DNA from: Dillenia suffruticosa
Taxonomy: Eukaryota; Streptophyta; Magnoliopsida; Dilleniales; Dilleniaceae
NCBI GenBank assembly: GCA_033439265.1
Contig: JAVTVX010000019.1
Location: 4,843,501-4,907,500 of the forward strand
DNA: 64,000 nucleotides
Direction of reading: 5' to 3'
Positions 1-11,114 of the stretch are shown piece by piece; positions within the stretch are counted from its first letter, which is position 1, and each line of letters opens with the position of its first letter. The position numbers and the translations under genes are program-made. The notes below the pieces were generated by a model. The model searched no databases, was not told the origin of the DNA, and saw only the letters and a list, made by a program, of their open reading frames with translations.

Positions 1-1500
1 TCTCTTCTTCCATGGCGATCCTCAATTGCTCTTGTTTTGAACTTTGGACTATTTCATTGTAAGTGGTAGGAACGTCATCTATTTGAATTACTGATGCAGA
101 AGCGACCAAATTAGCATAACGAACAGATAGTATAATGATCATTTTCCCTTTTCTTAATGTAATTTATTCATGTTGCTATAAGGATTCTTGAGTTTACACC
201 TCTTCTTCATCTGACTCTTCTTTTACTATACGAGAGTCACCATCAATTTCTTCATTTGCTATGATAAGTTTGTTTCTTTTAAACTCTACCTATTTGGGAG
301 TATTGTCCGTGTGCTAAATATTTTTCAGAATTACCTTTGATGTGGTAGATTTATCAAAGTAACATTCATACAAAATATTACTTTCGTTGCTTCTGGACAC
401 CAAATGAGATAGTCTTTTACCCCAACTTGATTCTCATGAAGATTGCCTTCTTTGCTCTAGGATCAAATTTTGACTTCTTAACATGATAATATGCAGTGGA
501 ATCAAATACACGAAAGGAATCATAATTTGTAGCAGGCTTTCAGGATCATTTCTCTATTAGTGTTTTACTAGCAATAGTTGTAGATGGCTAACGGTTAATA
601 AGATAACATGCATAAACAATAGTTTCATCCCAAAATTCTTTACCCAACCTAGTATTGGACAACATACACCAAACCTTCTCCAACAATATCTAGTTCATAT
701 GCTCCGTCACCCCATTTTGTTGTGTTGTATTTCTGACAGTGAAGTGTTTAACAATGCCTTCATCTTCACAAACTTTCAAAAATGGATCATTTTTGAACTC
801 TACATCATTGTCTGTGTGGAGGCATTTGATTTTTCTATCTGTTTGAGCTTCCACCAATTTTTTCCATTTAAAGAAAATTCCCAACACTTTATCTTTCATT
901 TTCATTGGATACACCAAACTCTCTGGGAAAAATCATTAACAAAGGTTACATAATAATGCTTTCCTTCCAATGATGTTGTCTTGGAAGGCCCCCACACATC
1001 TGAATGAATATAATCCAAAATACTTTTAGTATCATAGATTGTTGTGCTAAATTTCACCCTTATTTGCTTCTCTTTGATGCAGTGCTCATAAAAATCTAAT
1101 TTGTAAACTCATATTCCTTTCAACAATACTTGATCTATCATAAGTTTTAAGGATTTTTCTACGGCATACCCCATCTAATTTGTAAACTCGTACTCTATCT
1201 TTCACCTTCACATCGAAATCTTTTGATTCTAATGATCCGATGGAGATGAGATTCTTCTTCAATTTCAATACATTTCAAATACCTGTTAAAGTTCTAATTG
1301 TTCCATCCTGATTTCATAGACAAATTGAACCAATCCCAAATGTAATGAGATGGATATTATTTGCTATATAAACCACTTCACCTTTTTGTTCTTTAAAATC
1401 AAAGAACCATTCTCAATTGAGAGACATATGGGGGCTGCAAGCAGAATCCAATAACCACATACTAGAATGGCTGGTTGATGGTATAACAGCAAGTGAGAGA
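1..1500 (-). pseudogene. Broken copia pol (protease site to start of RT)
   Basis: From high to low coordinates on the - strand: protease-site segment with DSACS near 1440, pre-integrase segment 1268-1086, integrase core 917-690 (contains HTDNDVEF and QQNGVTE, matching the second acidic residue and the following conserved stretch), then segments near 690-560 resembling LGKEFWDE...YLINR, and at 130-1 a segment reading VPTTYNEIVQS that matches the start of copia RT domains. Many stops and frameshifts separate the blocks. The first integrase acidic region and the HHCC finger are not clearly readable. Confidence 0.85.
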
Positions 1501-1598
1501 TCTGAATCTGTATTATCATATTCAGCTATATTTGAATTTGAGGCAGTTTTTCCCTTATTTGGTTTGCTTTTATTTTGCATTTAGGACAATCTTTCTTC

Positions 1599-2716
1599 CG
1601 GTGTCCTTTTTCTCGACAAAAAGCATATTCATCTTTTTTCGGTTTGGACTTTAACTTTGATCTCCTCTCGTCCTTTTATTCTAACTCTATGAATGCTCTC
1701 TGACAGCTAACACTTCTGCTTCTTCAGTTGTGTTTTCTTACTTTTCTTTTTTTCTTAGTTCGTGACTGTATAATGCTACACTTACTTCACTAAGAGAGAC
1801 AACAACTCTTGTGAAGTAGAGTAGTTTCAAAATATTTGAATTTGTTAGGAAGGGATCCCAATATTATCAGAGTTAGATCTTCATCTTTGAAAGTTCCGTC
1901 TATGTTCATCAAATCAGTTACCAACTGATTAAAACGGGTGATGTGATCAAACGGTGTCCTTATTCTCGACAAAAGGCATATTCATCTTTTTTCGGTTTGG
2001 ACTTTAACTTTGATCTCCTCTCGTCCTTTTATTCTAACTCTATGAACGCTCTCTGACAACTAATACTTCTGCTTCTTCAGTTGTGTTTTCTTACTTTTTT
2101 TTTTCTTAGTTCGTGACTGTATAATGCTGCACTTACTTCACTAAGAGAGACAACAACTCTTGTGAAGTAGAGTAGTTTCAAAATATTCGAATTTGTTAGG
2201 AAGGGATCCCAATATTATCAGAGTTAGATCTTCATCTTTGAAAGTTCCGTCTATGTTCATCAAATCAGTTACCAACTGATTAAAACGGGTGATGTGATCA
2301 TTTATAGTGATATCTAAAATATAGTTGAAATGAAACAATATGTTTTTTATATAGAGCTTGTTCTAATTGTTTTTTTTCAAGAATTTTTCTTCTAGTGCCT
2401 TCTATAATTTACTCGCAAAAGTTTATTTTGAAAAGACATACTTCTATTCTCTGGAAAGACACGATCGAATTGTATCACATGACAATCTATTTATTATTGT
2501 TTATTCTTTCTACTCCGCATCGTCTGGTTTCTCTTCTTCAATGACAATGTCTAGATATTGCTGAAAAAGAATGTTTAGAATCTCATTTTGCCACATGTTG
2601 AAATGACCGGTTCCATAAAAGATCTCCATCACAAATTTGGCATTTGTCACTGTAGTTTTCGCCAGAATTGATGATGTCGATGTAGATGACTTTGTGCTGT
2701 TAGCCATTTCTGTCAC
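1599..2716 (-). pseudogene. Broken copia gag with an internal tandem duplication
   Basis: The gag start is seen at 2704-2510 on the - strand (MANSTKSSTS..., then a segment ending LDIVIEEEKP), typical of the N-terminus of copia gag. The following core, with HITRFNQLVTDL and LGSLPNKF, is present twice (about 2300-2141 and 1949-1790) because roughly 350 bp are duplicated in tandem (1599-1950 and 1952-2301). The zinc knuckle (CREKGHRKKDC) is read near 1635-1590, and the duplication breaks inside it. Coding is interrupted by stops between the blocks. The duplicated copies differ at only a few positions, so the duplication is much younger than the decay of the element, or has been homogenised. Confidence 0.85.
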
Positions 2717-2917
2717 TCGTACTATTGAATAGCTGCTGATGTAAAATATCGATTAACCTAGAAAAATCTTTTTCTGATATGAATAATCAGACTAAACTGT
2801 AATCACAGAATATAACAAGATTAACCGGACTTAATGCCAATTAACCCCAAGAAAGTCTTTTTATGATGTGAAATATCAGACAAAACTATAACCACAGAGC
2901 ATATTTAGATAGATCGA

Positions 2918-2929
2918 GCTCTGATACCA
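2918..2929 (-). other. Primer binding site, initiator methionine tRNA type
   Basis: The - strand reads TGGTATCAGAGC one base after the LTR end. This is the standard complement to the 3' end of plant initiator tRNA-Met used to prime copia reverse transcription. Confidence 0.85.
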
Positions 2930-2930
2930 T

Positions 2931-3304
2931 TGTTGCGGAAGTTTGGGTATGAATAGCGTGTGAAGGATTGTATTAAAAATCACCCAGGATAATTTCTCAA
3001 AATGAGGTAATTTAATAACACAATATATCACTACAACTATACCCAACAACTACTATTAAATAAAGAAAGAATACCAAAATTTAATGAGATTTGGCTAAAT
3101 ATGACAATTCGGACACTATTATAATAATATTTTACTAATATTCAATGAAATATTACGAGAGAAAAAAAATTATCTAAAAGAATGAGAGACAATTTAGGGT
3201 ATTTGAAATAAAGAAGGGAGGAGCTATTTTATAGGCAACAAACGCCCCTTACCCTACTTACCAACCAATGTGGGATTTTCTCCTACTTTTTTTTTTTAAC
3301 CACA
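2931..3304 (-). repeat. 5' LTR of the copia element at the window start
   Basis: On the - strand the segment starts TGTGG, ends GCAACA, and is followed at once by a primer binding site, which fixes the 3' boundary. The outer boundary at 3304 is inferred from the expected TGT...ACA ends and is less sure. The partner LTR lies outside the window. Confidence 0.7.
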
Positions 3305-4950
3305 TATTTACACTATTGTGAGGAAAATAAAAATTTGTGAGGGAAGTTGGAGTTGTTTTTGTATACTGTTTTATAAAAACACGTAAAAACCATAATCATA
3401 AATACAATTTATATTGAACTTTAATATTTGGTAATTATTTAATTCCTTCTATTTTTCTCATTATAAATAATATTTATTTTATTTTTGGTTACAAAGAATC
3501 TTATCAGTCTGAGAAGGAGCCGAGGTTCGAAATCAATACATCTAGTCAAAAGAGTCTTTAGTACTTTCAAATCCGAAGATCTTTGGCAATATTTATTTTA
3601 TTTTATTATTACATTTCTAAACTAAAATATAAAATTGTTACATAGAAATCAGAGCTCTTAGGAGTCTTTCTTTGTAACAAGTGAAAATTATTCGTTATCT
3701 TAATAAATTTTAGTATTAAATTTTATTTTATTTTTTCTCGTAGAGGCTTGGTATCCAACAGGGTTTTATACGTTGTATTTTCTTTCTTTTTCCTCATAAA
3801 CAGGCTTGAATAATAAAAAAGAAAACTCAAATTTAGATTTTTTTTTTATTACAAACAAATGTTTCAAAGCATTTGAATGCGCAGATAAGTTCTTGTCCCT
3901 TTTTTTTTTATATATTTTTTATCGACTGATATCAGGATTTTTTTATTAATTTGGTTCGAGTATAATAACATTTATTAAGAGATTGAGTTTTATAAATCTC
4001 ATTTTTTTCATTCTCATATACCTGTCAATCCCAATGCGTCTTATTGAAGATATGGAAACACTTGCATCCATAATATTGGAGAATAATAAATCACTATGCA
4101 ATTACTTTCCAAAACTACTGAGAAAAAACCTCCTTGACATCGTTCTCATTTCCAAAGAATTATAACTTCAACCTAATCAATAAAATGATCACCTAATATA
4201 TATTAATATAACTTTTACACATAAGAAACTATTCAAAACAACTGGGGAAAAAAACTATTCAATATAAAAAATTGCTTATGTGCTAAATTGTTGATTCATG
4301 TAGCTACTTGAATTTTCTCATAATATAGTTTTGTATCGTAGCCAAAATAAAAAGATTACATTTACAAATTAATGGTGGGGCGTGTGCCACGTCTGAACAA
4401 AGCTTGCAACTCTCTTTCCCTCTCCTTCTCTTTGGCAGCCCTAGAGACAATGAGATGTCTGGCGTGAAGAATAAAGTCATGAGTATAAAGACATTAAAAA
4501 ACTTGGAAATTCAAGGACATGAAATTTGACTTGGAATTTTCATGGGTTTGTCCTTTTTTGTGGAATTTTCTTCCGTCTGGTGTGGTTGTTGGGAAGAGTT
4601 TGTATTCATCTCAGATTTCTTGAGGTCTTTCTGGTGCATGGTAATTCATTTTCTTGGGCTCAAAGGTTGACCAGTTATATTCAAACGCATATTGAAGCTT
4701 CCATCAGTTTTAGTTCAAATTTGGCATATGGTTGACAAATCTTATAATGAATTTAAGTTTGACCCAAAAACATCAATTGCCCTGCCATGGTAAACATCCA
4801 AATAGTACACATATCTATATATTTGGACGTTAATATTTTCTTAATGAGAAAAAGGAAAAACTTGAAACACAACTCCAATAGTATTCATCCATATCTAATC
4901 TAACCAAGTCTTCGAGGAATAAAAACACAGCCTTCGTTTGTTTGTCGGGT
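3305..4950. other. AT-rich spacer, no gene recognised
   Basis: Very AT-rich with homopolymer runs. Short open frames at 3983-4165 and 4526-4735 show no conserved motif and are probably chance. No RNA gene or repeat with clear ends was recognised. Confidence 0.6.
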
Positions 4951-4962
4951 TTTAAATATTAT

Positions 4963-5022
4963 AAACCAACCTTTTATTGTTTGGACGTTCTATGTTTTGG
5001 ACGTGATCGGAGCCCAAGCCCA
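4963..5022 (+). promoter_or_regulatory. Candidate promoter of the ADP/ATP carrier gene
   Basis: A TATA-like stretch (TTATAAACC) lies at about 4968-4976, and two adjacent AGCCCA blocks lie at 5011-5022. AGCCCA is the reverse of TGGGCT, the 'site II' element common in promoters of plant genes for mitochondrial and ribosomal proteins. A possible splice donor (GGTACGT, about 5030) lies just downstream and would start the leader intron. The transcription start is not proven. Placing site II downstream of the TATA-like block is unusual, so one of the two may be irrelevant. Confidence 0.4.
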
Positions 5023-5030
5023 GAGCCAAC

Positions 5031-5471
5031 GGTACGTTTTCTTTCTGTAGATAAGGTAGTTATGTGAATGCAATGATAGATGACGAGGAAGTTGGAAATG
5101 TTTTGTTTTTGTTGTTAATTGTGCTGATGAGGTTTATGTTTGATGCTTTTGATGTTAGTTTTGTGCGCCGATGATTTGTTTGATGATAGATCGACAGAGG
5201 TGTCTTACATAAGGCTAATTTTCATATAATTGCGTCCATAATTTGGCCGTCTTAAATTCAATGCTTGAGCGCTTTTGAGTTGATGTCTCAGGTTTGAAAT
5301 ATTGATTGATGCTTCATGATACTGCGCTGGATAGTTTCACTTTAAATACTTCTGGTGCTTGTGAGCTTGTTTTTGTCTTTTCACCTCTGAATACTTATAT
5401 CTGACGTTAAGACCGAGCCCTTTTCAAATTGTTAATTCTATCTCAGACCGAGCTCTTTTCAAATTGTTAAT

Positions 5472-5503
<32 letters not shown>

Positions 5504-5984
5504 CCCCCTATTACCTTTTCTCTGTTCTTTTTCTTCCTTCCCGCACACCTCCCTCCCTCCTCCCCCTCTCTCTCTGTCTCTCTGCTGTCTGTATTGCAGA
5601 AGGCATTGCCTTTGTTAGCATATGAGGATCTTTATAATATTTATTTATTGCATATGCTCTAAATGTCTTTGAGACTGACCCTGTCACATTATATATGGGG
5701 CACTTTTAATTGTCATTTGCCGTTAGTTTTTCTCCTCAATGATCATATCTTATAGGTGTTAATGCTTGCTTGTATGTATCTCCTTTCAAACTATATGTCC
5801 TCTTCTTCGATGAAAGCATGCCTTGTCTGTGTAAGTTATACATTAATGTGGTTCCTTGTATATAAATTAGAAGGTCATTCATGAGTGTCTGTATGTCCAT
5901 TTCTTTTTGATAATTGTAATTTATCTTGATTGATCTAGCAACTTGTTTTTGCAATTTATGAATGATTAAGTTATTTATTTTCAG
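5031..5984 (+). other. Probable leader (5' UTR) intron of the ADP/ATP carrier gene
   Basis: A pyrimidine-rich acceptor ending TTTTCAG at 5984 lies 22 bases before the start codon and is conserved in the duplicate at 10779. The donor is placed near 5031 but is uncertain. The intron carries a (CT)n microsatellite (5476-5503), a 35-bp tandem duplication (about 5411-5480) and a pyrimidine-rich block 5509-5597. An alternative acceptor (TTGCAG) before AAGGCATTGCC near 5600 is also conserved and may mark a second leader exon. Confidence 0.6.
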
Positions 5985-6006
5985 GTCACCGTCTTGAGTT
6001 GCTAAC

Positions 6007-7922
6007 ATGGCGGATGGATCTAAGCATCCATCAGTCCTTCATAAGATATATGGAGAGTCATCCCTCTTTTCTACAATTTCCCCTAACACGCAGGCGAGGT
6101 ACACTGGTAAGCAGAATGGCAGTAATCTTCAGAGTTATCTGCTGCCAGCATACCAAAGCAGGGGACTGGCACCAGCATCAAATACTTCTCAAATATGGGT
6201 TAATGCTCCAAAGGAGGAGAAAGGTTTTAAGGCTTTTATGGTTGATTTCTTAATGGGGGGAGTTTCTGCTTCTGTCTCTAAGACTGCCGCTGCTCCTATT
6301 GAGCGTGTTAAGCTCTTGATTCAGAATCAGGATGAAATGATCAAAAGTGGTCGCCTTTCGGAACCTTACAAAGGTATTGCTGACTGCTTTGGCAGAACTA
6401 TAAAGGACGAAGGCGTGATCTCGCTTTGGAGAAGCAACACTGTCAATGTTATTAGATATTTCCCGACCCAGGTAATTTTAGTTCTATTTAATGATAATCA
6501 AGTTTGCATTAAGTTCAGGTTAGGATAATCAATTTTCCTCATTCTTGTTCCTTTCCAATGTGGTGACAAATTATAAAATTTGTGTTTGTATACCAGGCCT
6601 TTAACTTTGCTTTCAAGGACTACTTCAAGAGGTTGTTCAACTTCAAGAAAGATAAGGATGGGTACTGGAAATGGTTTGTTGGAAACTTGGCATCTGGTGG
6701 CCTTGCTGGTGCTTCATCTTCTTTGTTTGTGTATTCCCTGGATTATGCACGAACACGTTTGGCTGCTGATGCCAAAAAGGGTGGTAAGAGACAATTCAAT
6801 GGTTTGATTGATGTGTATAAGAAAACCATTGCATCTGATGGAGTTGTTGGACTTTACCGTGGATTTAACATCTCATGTGTCGGGAGCGTTGTGTACCGCG
6901 GCCTTTACTTTGGACTCTATGATTCTCTAAAGCCTGTAATCCTTGTTGGCAATCTGCAGGTAAATAACATTCTGATGACATGCTTTTCCACATAGATGTA
7001 CCCAACAAGATGGCTAAGAACGCATGCATCTTCATCTGTATTCTATTCGAAGCAACCCATTTTCTTGTGTGCATTTATGTTCACATACATTTCTGTACAT
7101 CGCAAGGATAAAAATTATATACCAAAGACGGGTAGTATTGCTTTTAATGCAATCAGAAAGAAAACTTGAAAGAACTTGATCAGTTCTATGATACTGTGGC
7201 ATGGCTGCCAAGTTTCACTTATCACTGGTAGCGCATATGCCTCCAAGATTAACTATACCCGCAAAATTTTCTATTTTGTATTGTATTTCTCATATGAGCC
7301 AGTTATGTTTCTAATATGGGAAGAGAGAGAGATCTAATCATTACCCATCTAATATAGGTAGTCGACCGGTGCTCTAGAAATTAGAAACTGATAGTGGTAA
7401 GATAGCCTATTTCTCATTCATGCGGCGGTATTTTTAACAGCCATCTTCATCCTGAATCCCACCAACCTAGGAGTTTCCACTTTCTCATACTTCAATTCTT
7501 TCACCTGTATTTTTGTGCTGCAGATTATTTAGACTATTAATTTTCAAAAAGTAGTGAAATAATTAGTCAATTCAACGCCAAAGGGCATAAGGATGATCAG
7601 GGGCTTTGCTTGATATTTGCAGGATAATTTCTTGGTTAGTTTCTTACTGGGATGGGGAGTTACAATTGGTGCCGGATTGGCGTCTTACCCAATTGATACC
7701 GTACGCAGAAGAATGATGATGACCTCAGGAGAAGCTGTCAAATATAAGAACTCTTTGGAGTGCTTTAAGGTTATCATTGCAAATGAGGGTGCTAAATCAC
7801 TCTTCAAGGGTGCTGGTGCCAACATTCTGCGTGGTGTTGCTGGTGCTGGTGTGCTTGCTGGATATGACAAGTTGCAGATCATTGTACTCGGCAAGAAGTA
7901 TGGATCCGGGGGTGGTGGCTAA
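6007..7922 (+). CDS. AAC: Mitochondrial ADP/ATP carrier, three coding exons
   Basis: Exchanges cytosolic ADP for matrix ATP across the inner mitochondrial membrane; member of the mitochondrial carrier family. Exons 6007-6471, 6597-6959 and 7623-7922 join in phase 0 across GT-AG introns to give 375 residues, close to the roughly 380 of plant homologues. Residues 1-70 form the plant-type N-terminal extension. Three carrier repeats follow, with signature motifs PIERVK (97-102), SLDYARTR (202-209) and YPIDTVRRR (298-306). RRRMMM at 304-309 is diagnostic for ADP/ATP carriers. The C-terminus ends KKYGSGGGG. The start is chosen because it opens with MADGS in the usual plant context and follows a leader acceptor. 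Odd point: WRSNTVN (141-147) where the family normally has WRGN.AN. No frameshift or stop; it looks functional. Confidence 0.96.
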
Positions 7923-8330
7923 TTTTGAGTTAAATTATGATAATGATGAAAGAGATCTTCGGTAGGTTAATGTTATCACGTTTTTTAATAATTCCATCCA
8001 ATGAACTGTGTTTTCCCTATGGTTTAGGGATTTTATACTCTCCCATCCATTAGAACTGAATTCCCACTTGTCCTTTCGAAAGGCCGTTTGTTGTAGTTTG
8101 CAGTCCCCTTTTTGCAAAATTGAATTTTTACCCATAATATTCCGATTTGGGAATGTAATGTATGTTGTTACTATGACGTTGCAGCAACAGTTGTCTCATG
8201 TTAAATTTATCCGTTAGTATCCTGCATTTGCTGCTGTTAGCTTGTTGCCTGCCCTTTGATCTTGACTCTTCACTCTTTTAGCAGCTCTATTATCTCTTTG
8301 CTCCAATCTGAGATGTACTTTAATCTTCAT
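7923..8330 (+). other. 3' UTR region of the ADP/ATP carrier gene
   Basis: Sequence after the stop codon has moderate GC and no coding signal, and runs into a (CT)n tract and a poly-T run. The poly(A) site was not identified with confidence. Confidence 0.45.
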
Positions 8331-8355
8331 GGCGATGATTTATGTTGTCCCGAAG

Positions 8356-8360
<5 letters not shown>

Positions 8361-8390
<30 letters not shown>

Positions 8391-8430
8391 AAACAAATGT
8401 GATATCAAAACAAGTTTTATTAGCTATCAA

Positions 8431-8467
<37 letters not shown>
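8361..8467. repeat. (CT)n microsatellite and 35-base T run
   Basis: A pure CT tract at 8361-8388 is followed by an uninterrupted T run at 8433-8467. A second T run of 29 bases is at 9547-9575. Confidence 0.95.
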
Positions 8468-8471
<4 letters not shown>

Positions 8472-9120
8472 AGCATACAAGATCTGTTTTATTAGCTATC
8501 ATTTTTTTTTAATTTTTTGTAATTTATACATAGGTTACATTTCATTATATATCGCATTAAAAAATATGCTATTGTTTTATTAATCATAATAAGAAAATTT
8601 ATTTCATTAATCATAATTAATATATGGTAGGAAAAAACATACATCAAATACCTAAATGATTTATTTTTATTAGATTGTATTGTTTAAAAATTAGAAGACT
8701 ATACTCTCTATACAAACTTTTTATATACTATAATTGTTATATTATACCATAACCAATAAATTTATTTCTTAAAACTGGTTTACAATTGCTTATCATATAA
8801 CAGATAAATACAATTAATGAAAATATCATAAAAAATAATGGTGTATTTATTTTTTTTTTAAATTAAAATAAAAATGTGACAGTTATGACAAACGTTCGCT
8901 AAAAATATAATGTAAATATAAATTATTTTCAATTCGATATAAATTTCGATTTTATCAATACTGAATTAATTACAATCCTAAATTTTTTTTTTTTTAGAAA
9001 TTGTATAACTTGCAAAAAAATCGTTAAATAATAAAGGAAGAAACTATTTTATATACTAAAAAATAATAAAATGTATAATTAGAATCTTTTAAATGTTATG
9101 TAACAATTTAGGAGCGTGTA
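8468..9120. other. AT-rich spacer between the carrier gene and its partial copy
   Basis: No gene, RNA or clear mobile element end recognised. Strongly AT-rich. Confidence 0.6.
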
Positions 9121-9152
9121 ATAGAAAGGGATTGCGTTGGGATTAGGACGAA

Positions 9153-9343
9153 GAGGGCTATACAACTGCAGTGGCAGAGACGATAAATCAACTAGGAGAC
9201 CAACGGCGGTTAGGCGAATTCATACGAACCCTGGTTTCCTTTCTAACACGAGGACTGTACAGCTGCGGTGGCAGAGACGATAAATCAACAAGCAGACCAA
9301 CGGCATTTACGCGAATTCATACGAACCTTAGTTTCCTTCCTCA
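9153..9343 (+). repeat. Two-unit tandem repeat (about 97 bp) upstream of the partial carrier copy
   Basis: Unit 1 (9153-9249) and unit 2 (9250-9343) share GGCAGAGACGATAAATCAAC, CAGACCAACGGC-like and GCGAATTCATACGAACC blocks with few differences. They contain GATAA and AACCCTGG/AACCTTAG blocks of the kind found in plant promoters. They sit just upstream of a plausible leader exon (9344-9429), so they may be promoter sequence. Promoter function is inference. Confidence 0.8.
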
Positions 9344-9543
9344 CAATCAAAAGGCCCTCACTATGTCAAACACACTCAACGCAGTCTCTCTCTTTCTCTC
9401 TCCTCTCTCACGTCGGCGACCTGCTTCAGGTTTAGATTCTCTCTCTCTCTCTCTGATCTTTAATTTCACTTCAGTTTTGATTTGTTTGACTCATGAGAGA
9501 ATGCGTTGATCCATGGATTTGTTAATTTGTTGTTACTTTGTCT

Positions 9544-9575
<32 letters not shown>

Positions 9576-10894
9576 GGCTGTTCTGATTATCTGATTCGTT
9601 GATCTAAGTTGTATGTCGGGTTTATATGATGGAAATACTCCTGCGTTTTGATATATGTATCTTATCAGTAATTTGATTATTTGATTGTGTCTGTTGGTGC
9701 GCTAGTTATGTGAATGCCATGATACATGACGAGGAAGTTGGAAATGTTTTGTTTTTGTTGTTAATTGTGCTGATGAGATTTATGTTTGATGCTTTTGATG
9801 TTAGCTTTGTGAACTGGTGATTTGTTTGATGATAGGTCGAGGGAGGTGTCTTACATAAGGCTGATTTTCATACAATTGTGTCCATAATTTGACTCTATCT
9901 TACATAACTAGTGGGGGAAATTGAGAGTGCCCTGCTAAGTGATAATGTATACTATTTGCCATTTTGTGATGGTTGTTTTTGTAAAATAAGATGAGAGATA
10001 ATGTTGCATATATTTGGCTAGGATCATTTATGAATTTAAGGGATTATAAATGTTCAGATGATGAGATTGAGAGAGATTTTGTGGTCTACATTGTTTGTCT
10101 AATTTCCCTATTATGCATTAGAAGTTTTTGGTGAAAAAATGTTTACTCAAGCAGATTCAATAGTTGTGTCCAGTATATTAAATTTAATGCTTGGGCACTT
10201 GAGTTAATTTCTTAGGTTTGAAGTCTTGATTGATGCTGCATGCTACTGTGTTGGATAGTTTCAATTTAAATACTTCTGGCGCTTGTGAGCACCCTTTTTT
10301 TGGTCTTTTCACCTCTGAATACTTATATTTAAGACCAATCCCTTTTTCAAATTGTTAATTCTTTCTTTCTCTCTCTCTCTGCTGTCTATATTGCAGAAGG
10401 CATTGCTTTTGTTAGCATATAAGGATCTTAATAGTATTTATTTATTGCATATGCTCTAAAAGTCTTTGAGACTGACCCTGGCATATAATATATAGGAGAA
10501 TTTTAATTGTCTTTTGCTGTTAGTTTTCCTCCTCAATGATCATATCTTTTAGGTGTTAATGCTTGCTTGTATGTATCTCTTTTTGAAACTATATGTCTTC
10601 TTAGATGAAAGCATGCTTTGTCGTGTAAGATATACATTAATGTGGTTCCTTGTATATAAATTAGAAGGTCATTCATGAGTGTCTGTGTATGTACATTACT
10701 TTTGGATAATTGTAATGTGTCTTGATTGATCTAGCAACTTGTTTTTGCAATTATTAGTGATTAAGTTTTTTATTTTCAGGTCACCGTCTTGAGTTGCAAA
10801 CATAGTGGATGGATCTAAGCATCCATCAGTCCTTCATAAGATATATGGGCAGTCATCCCTCTTTTCTACAATTTCCCCTGACACCCAGGCAAGG
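9344..10894 (+). pseudogene. Partial duplicate of the ADP/ATP carrier 5' region, start codon lost
   Basis: 9703-10894 matches 5057-6099 of the carrier gene, including the leader intron, its acceptor (10778-10779) and the first coding bases. The start codon is ATA (10802-10804) where the active gene has ATG, and the next ATG (10809) is out of frame. Homology stops at 10894, after about 31 codon equivalents. Upstream, 9344-9429 looks like a pyrimidine-rich leader exon ending TTCAG before a GT donor at 9430; this part has no match near the active gene. About 290 bp in the leader intron (roughly 9889-10185) are absent from the active gene. No carrier protein can be made; a transcript is possible. 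Confidence 0.88.
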
Positions 10895-11066
10895 CATAAT
10901 GAGTTGTCATTTGCAGTTACCTTTTCTTCATAAGATATATGCAAAAATTGTTAATTATTTTCTCGCTTTCTTTCTAGTATTACCTTTTCTCTGTTCTTTT
11001 TCTTCCCTCCTGCACTCTGCCTCCCTTCCTCCCTCCCTCCCGCACTCTCTCTCTCTCTCTCTCTCT
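10895..11066 (+). repeat. Patchwork of short carrier-derived segments
   Basis: Right after the breakpoint, short pieces echo separated parts of the carrier leader and exon 1: TTGTCATTTGCAGTTA resembles 5709-5724, TTCATAAGATATATG repeats 10833-10847, and 10944-11066 resembles 5430-5585, including TATTACCTTTTCTCTGTTC. In the duplicate itself this last pyrimidine-rich block is missing from its expected place near 10370. Confidence 0.65.
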
Positions 11067-11114
11067 ATTCTTTTCCTTGTACAAGCCTCTACTTCGAGCC
11101 ATTAGCCCTTCCCT

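Larger units (their letters stand above)
1..3304 (-). mobile_element. Ty1/copia retrotransposon, 5' part only (Tnt1/Tork-like), decayed
   Basis: Read on the - strand this runs 5' LTR (2931-3304), primer binding site, gag, zinc knuckle, protease, integrase, and the very start of the reverse transcriptase domain at the window edge. The order protease-integrase-RT is the copia order. Recognisable pieces are a gag N-terminus, a CCHC knuckle, a protease-site segment reading LLDSACS, a pre-integrase segment (LKKNLISIGSL) and an integrase segment close to those of Tnt1/Tork-type elements. Stops and frameshifts break every domain, so no complete polyprotein is possible. The RT, RNase H and 3' LTR would lie before position 1, so age and target duplication cannot be judged. 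Clade placement is by eye and less certain than the copia call. Confidence 0.9.
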
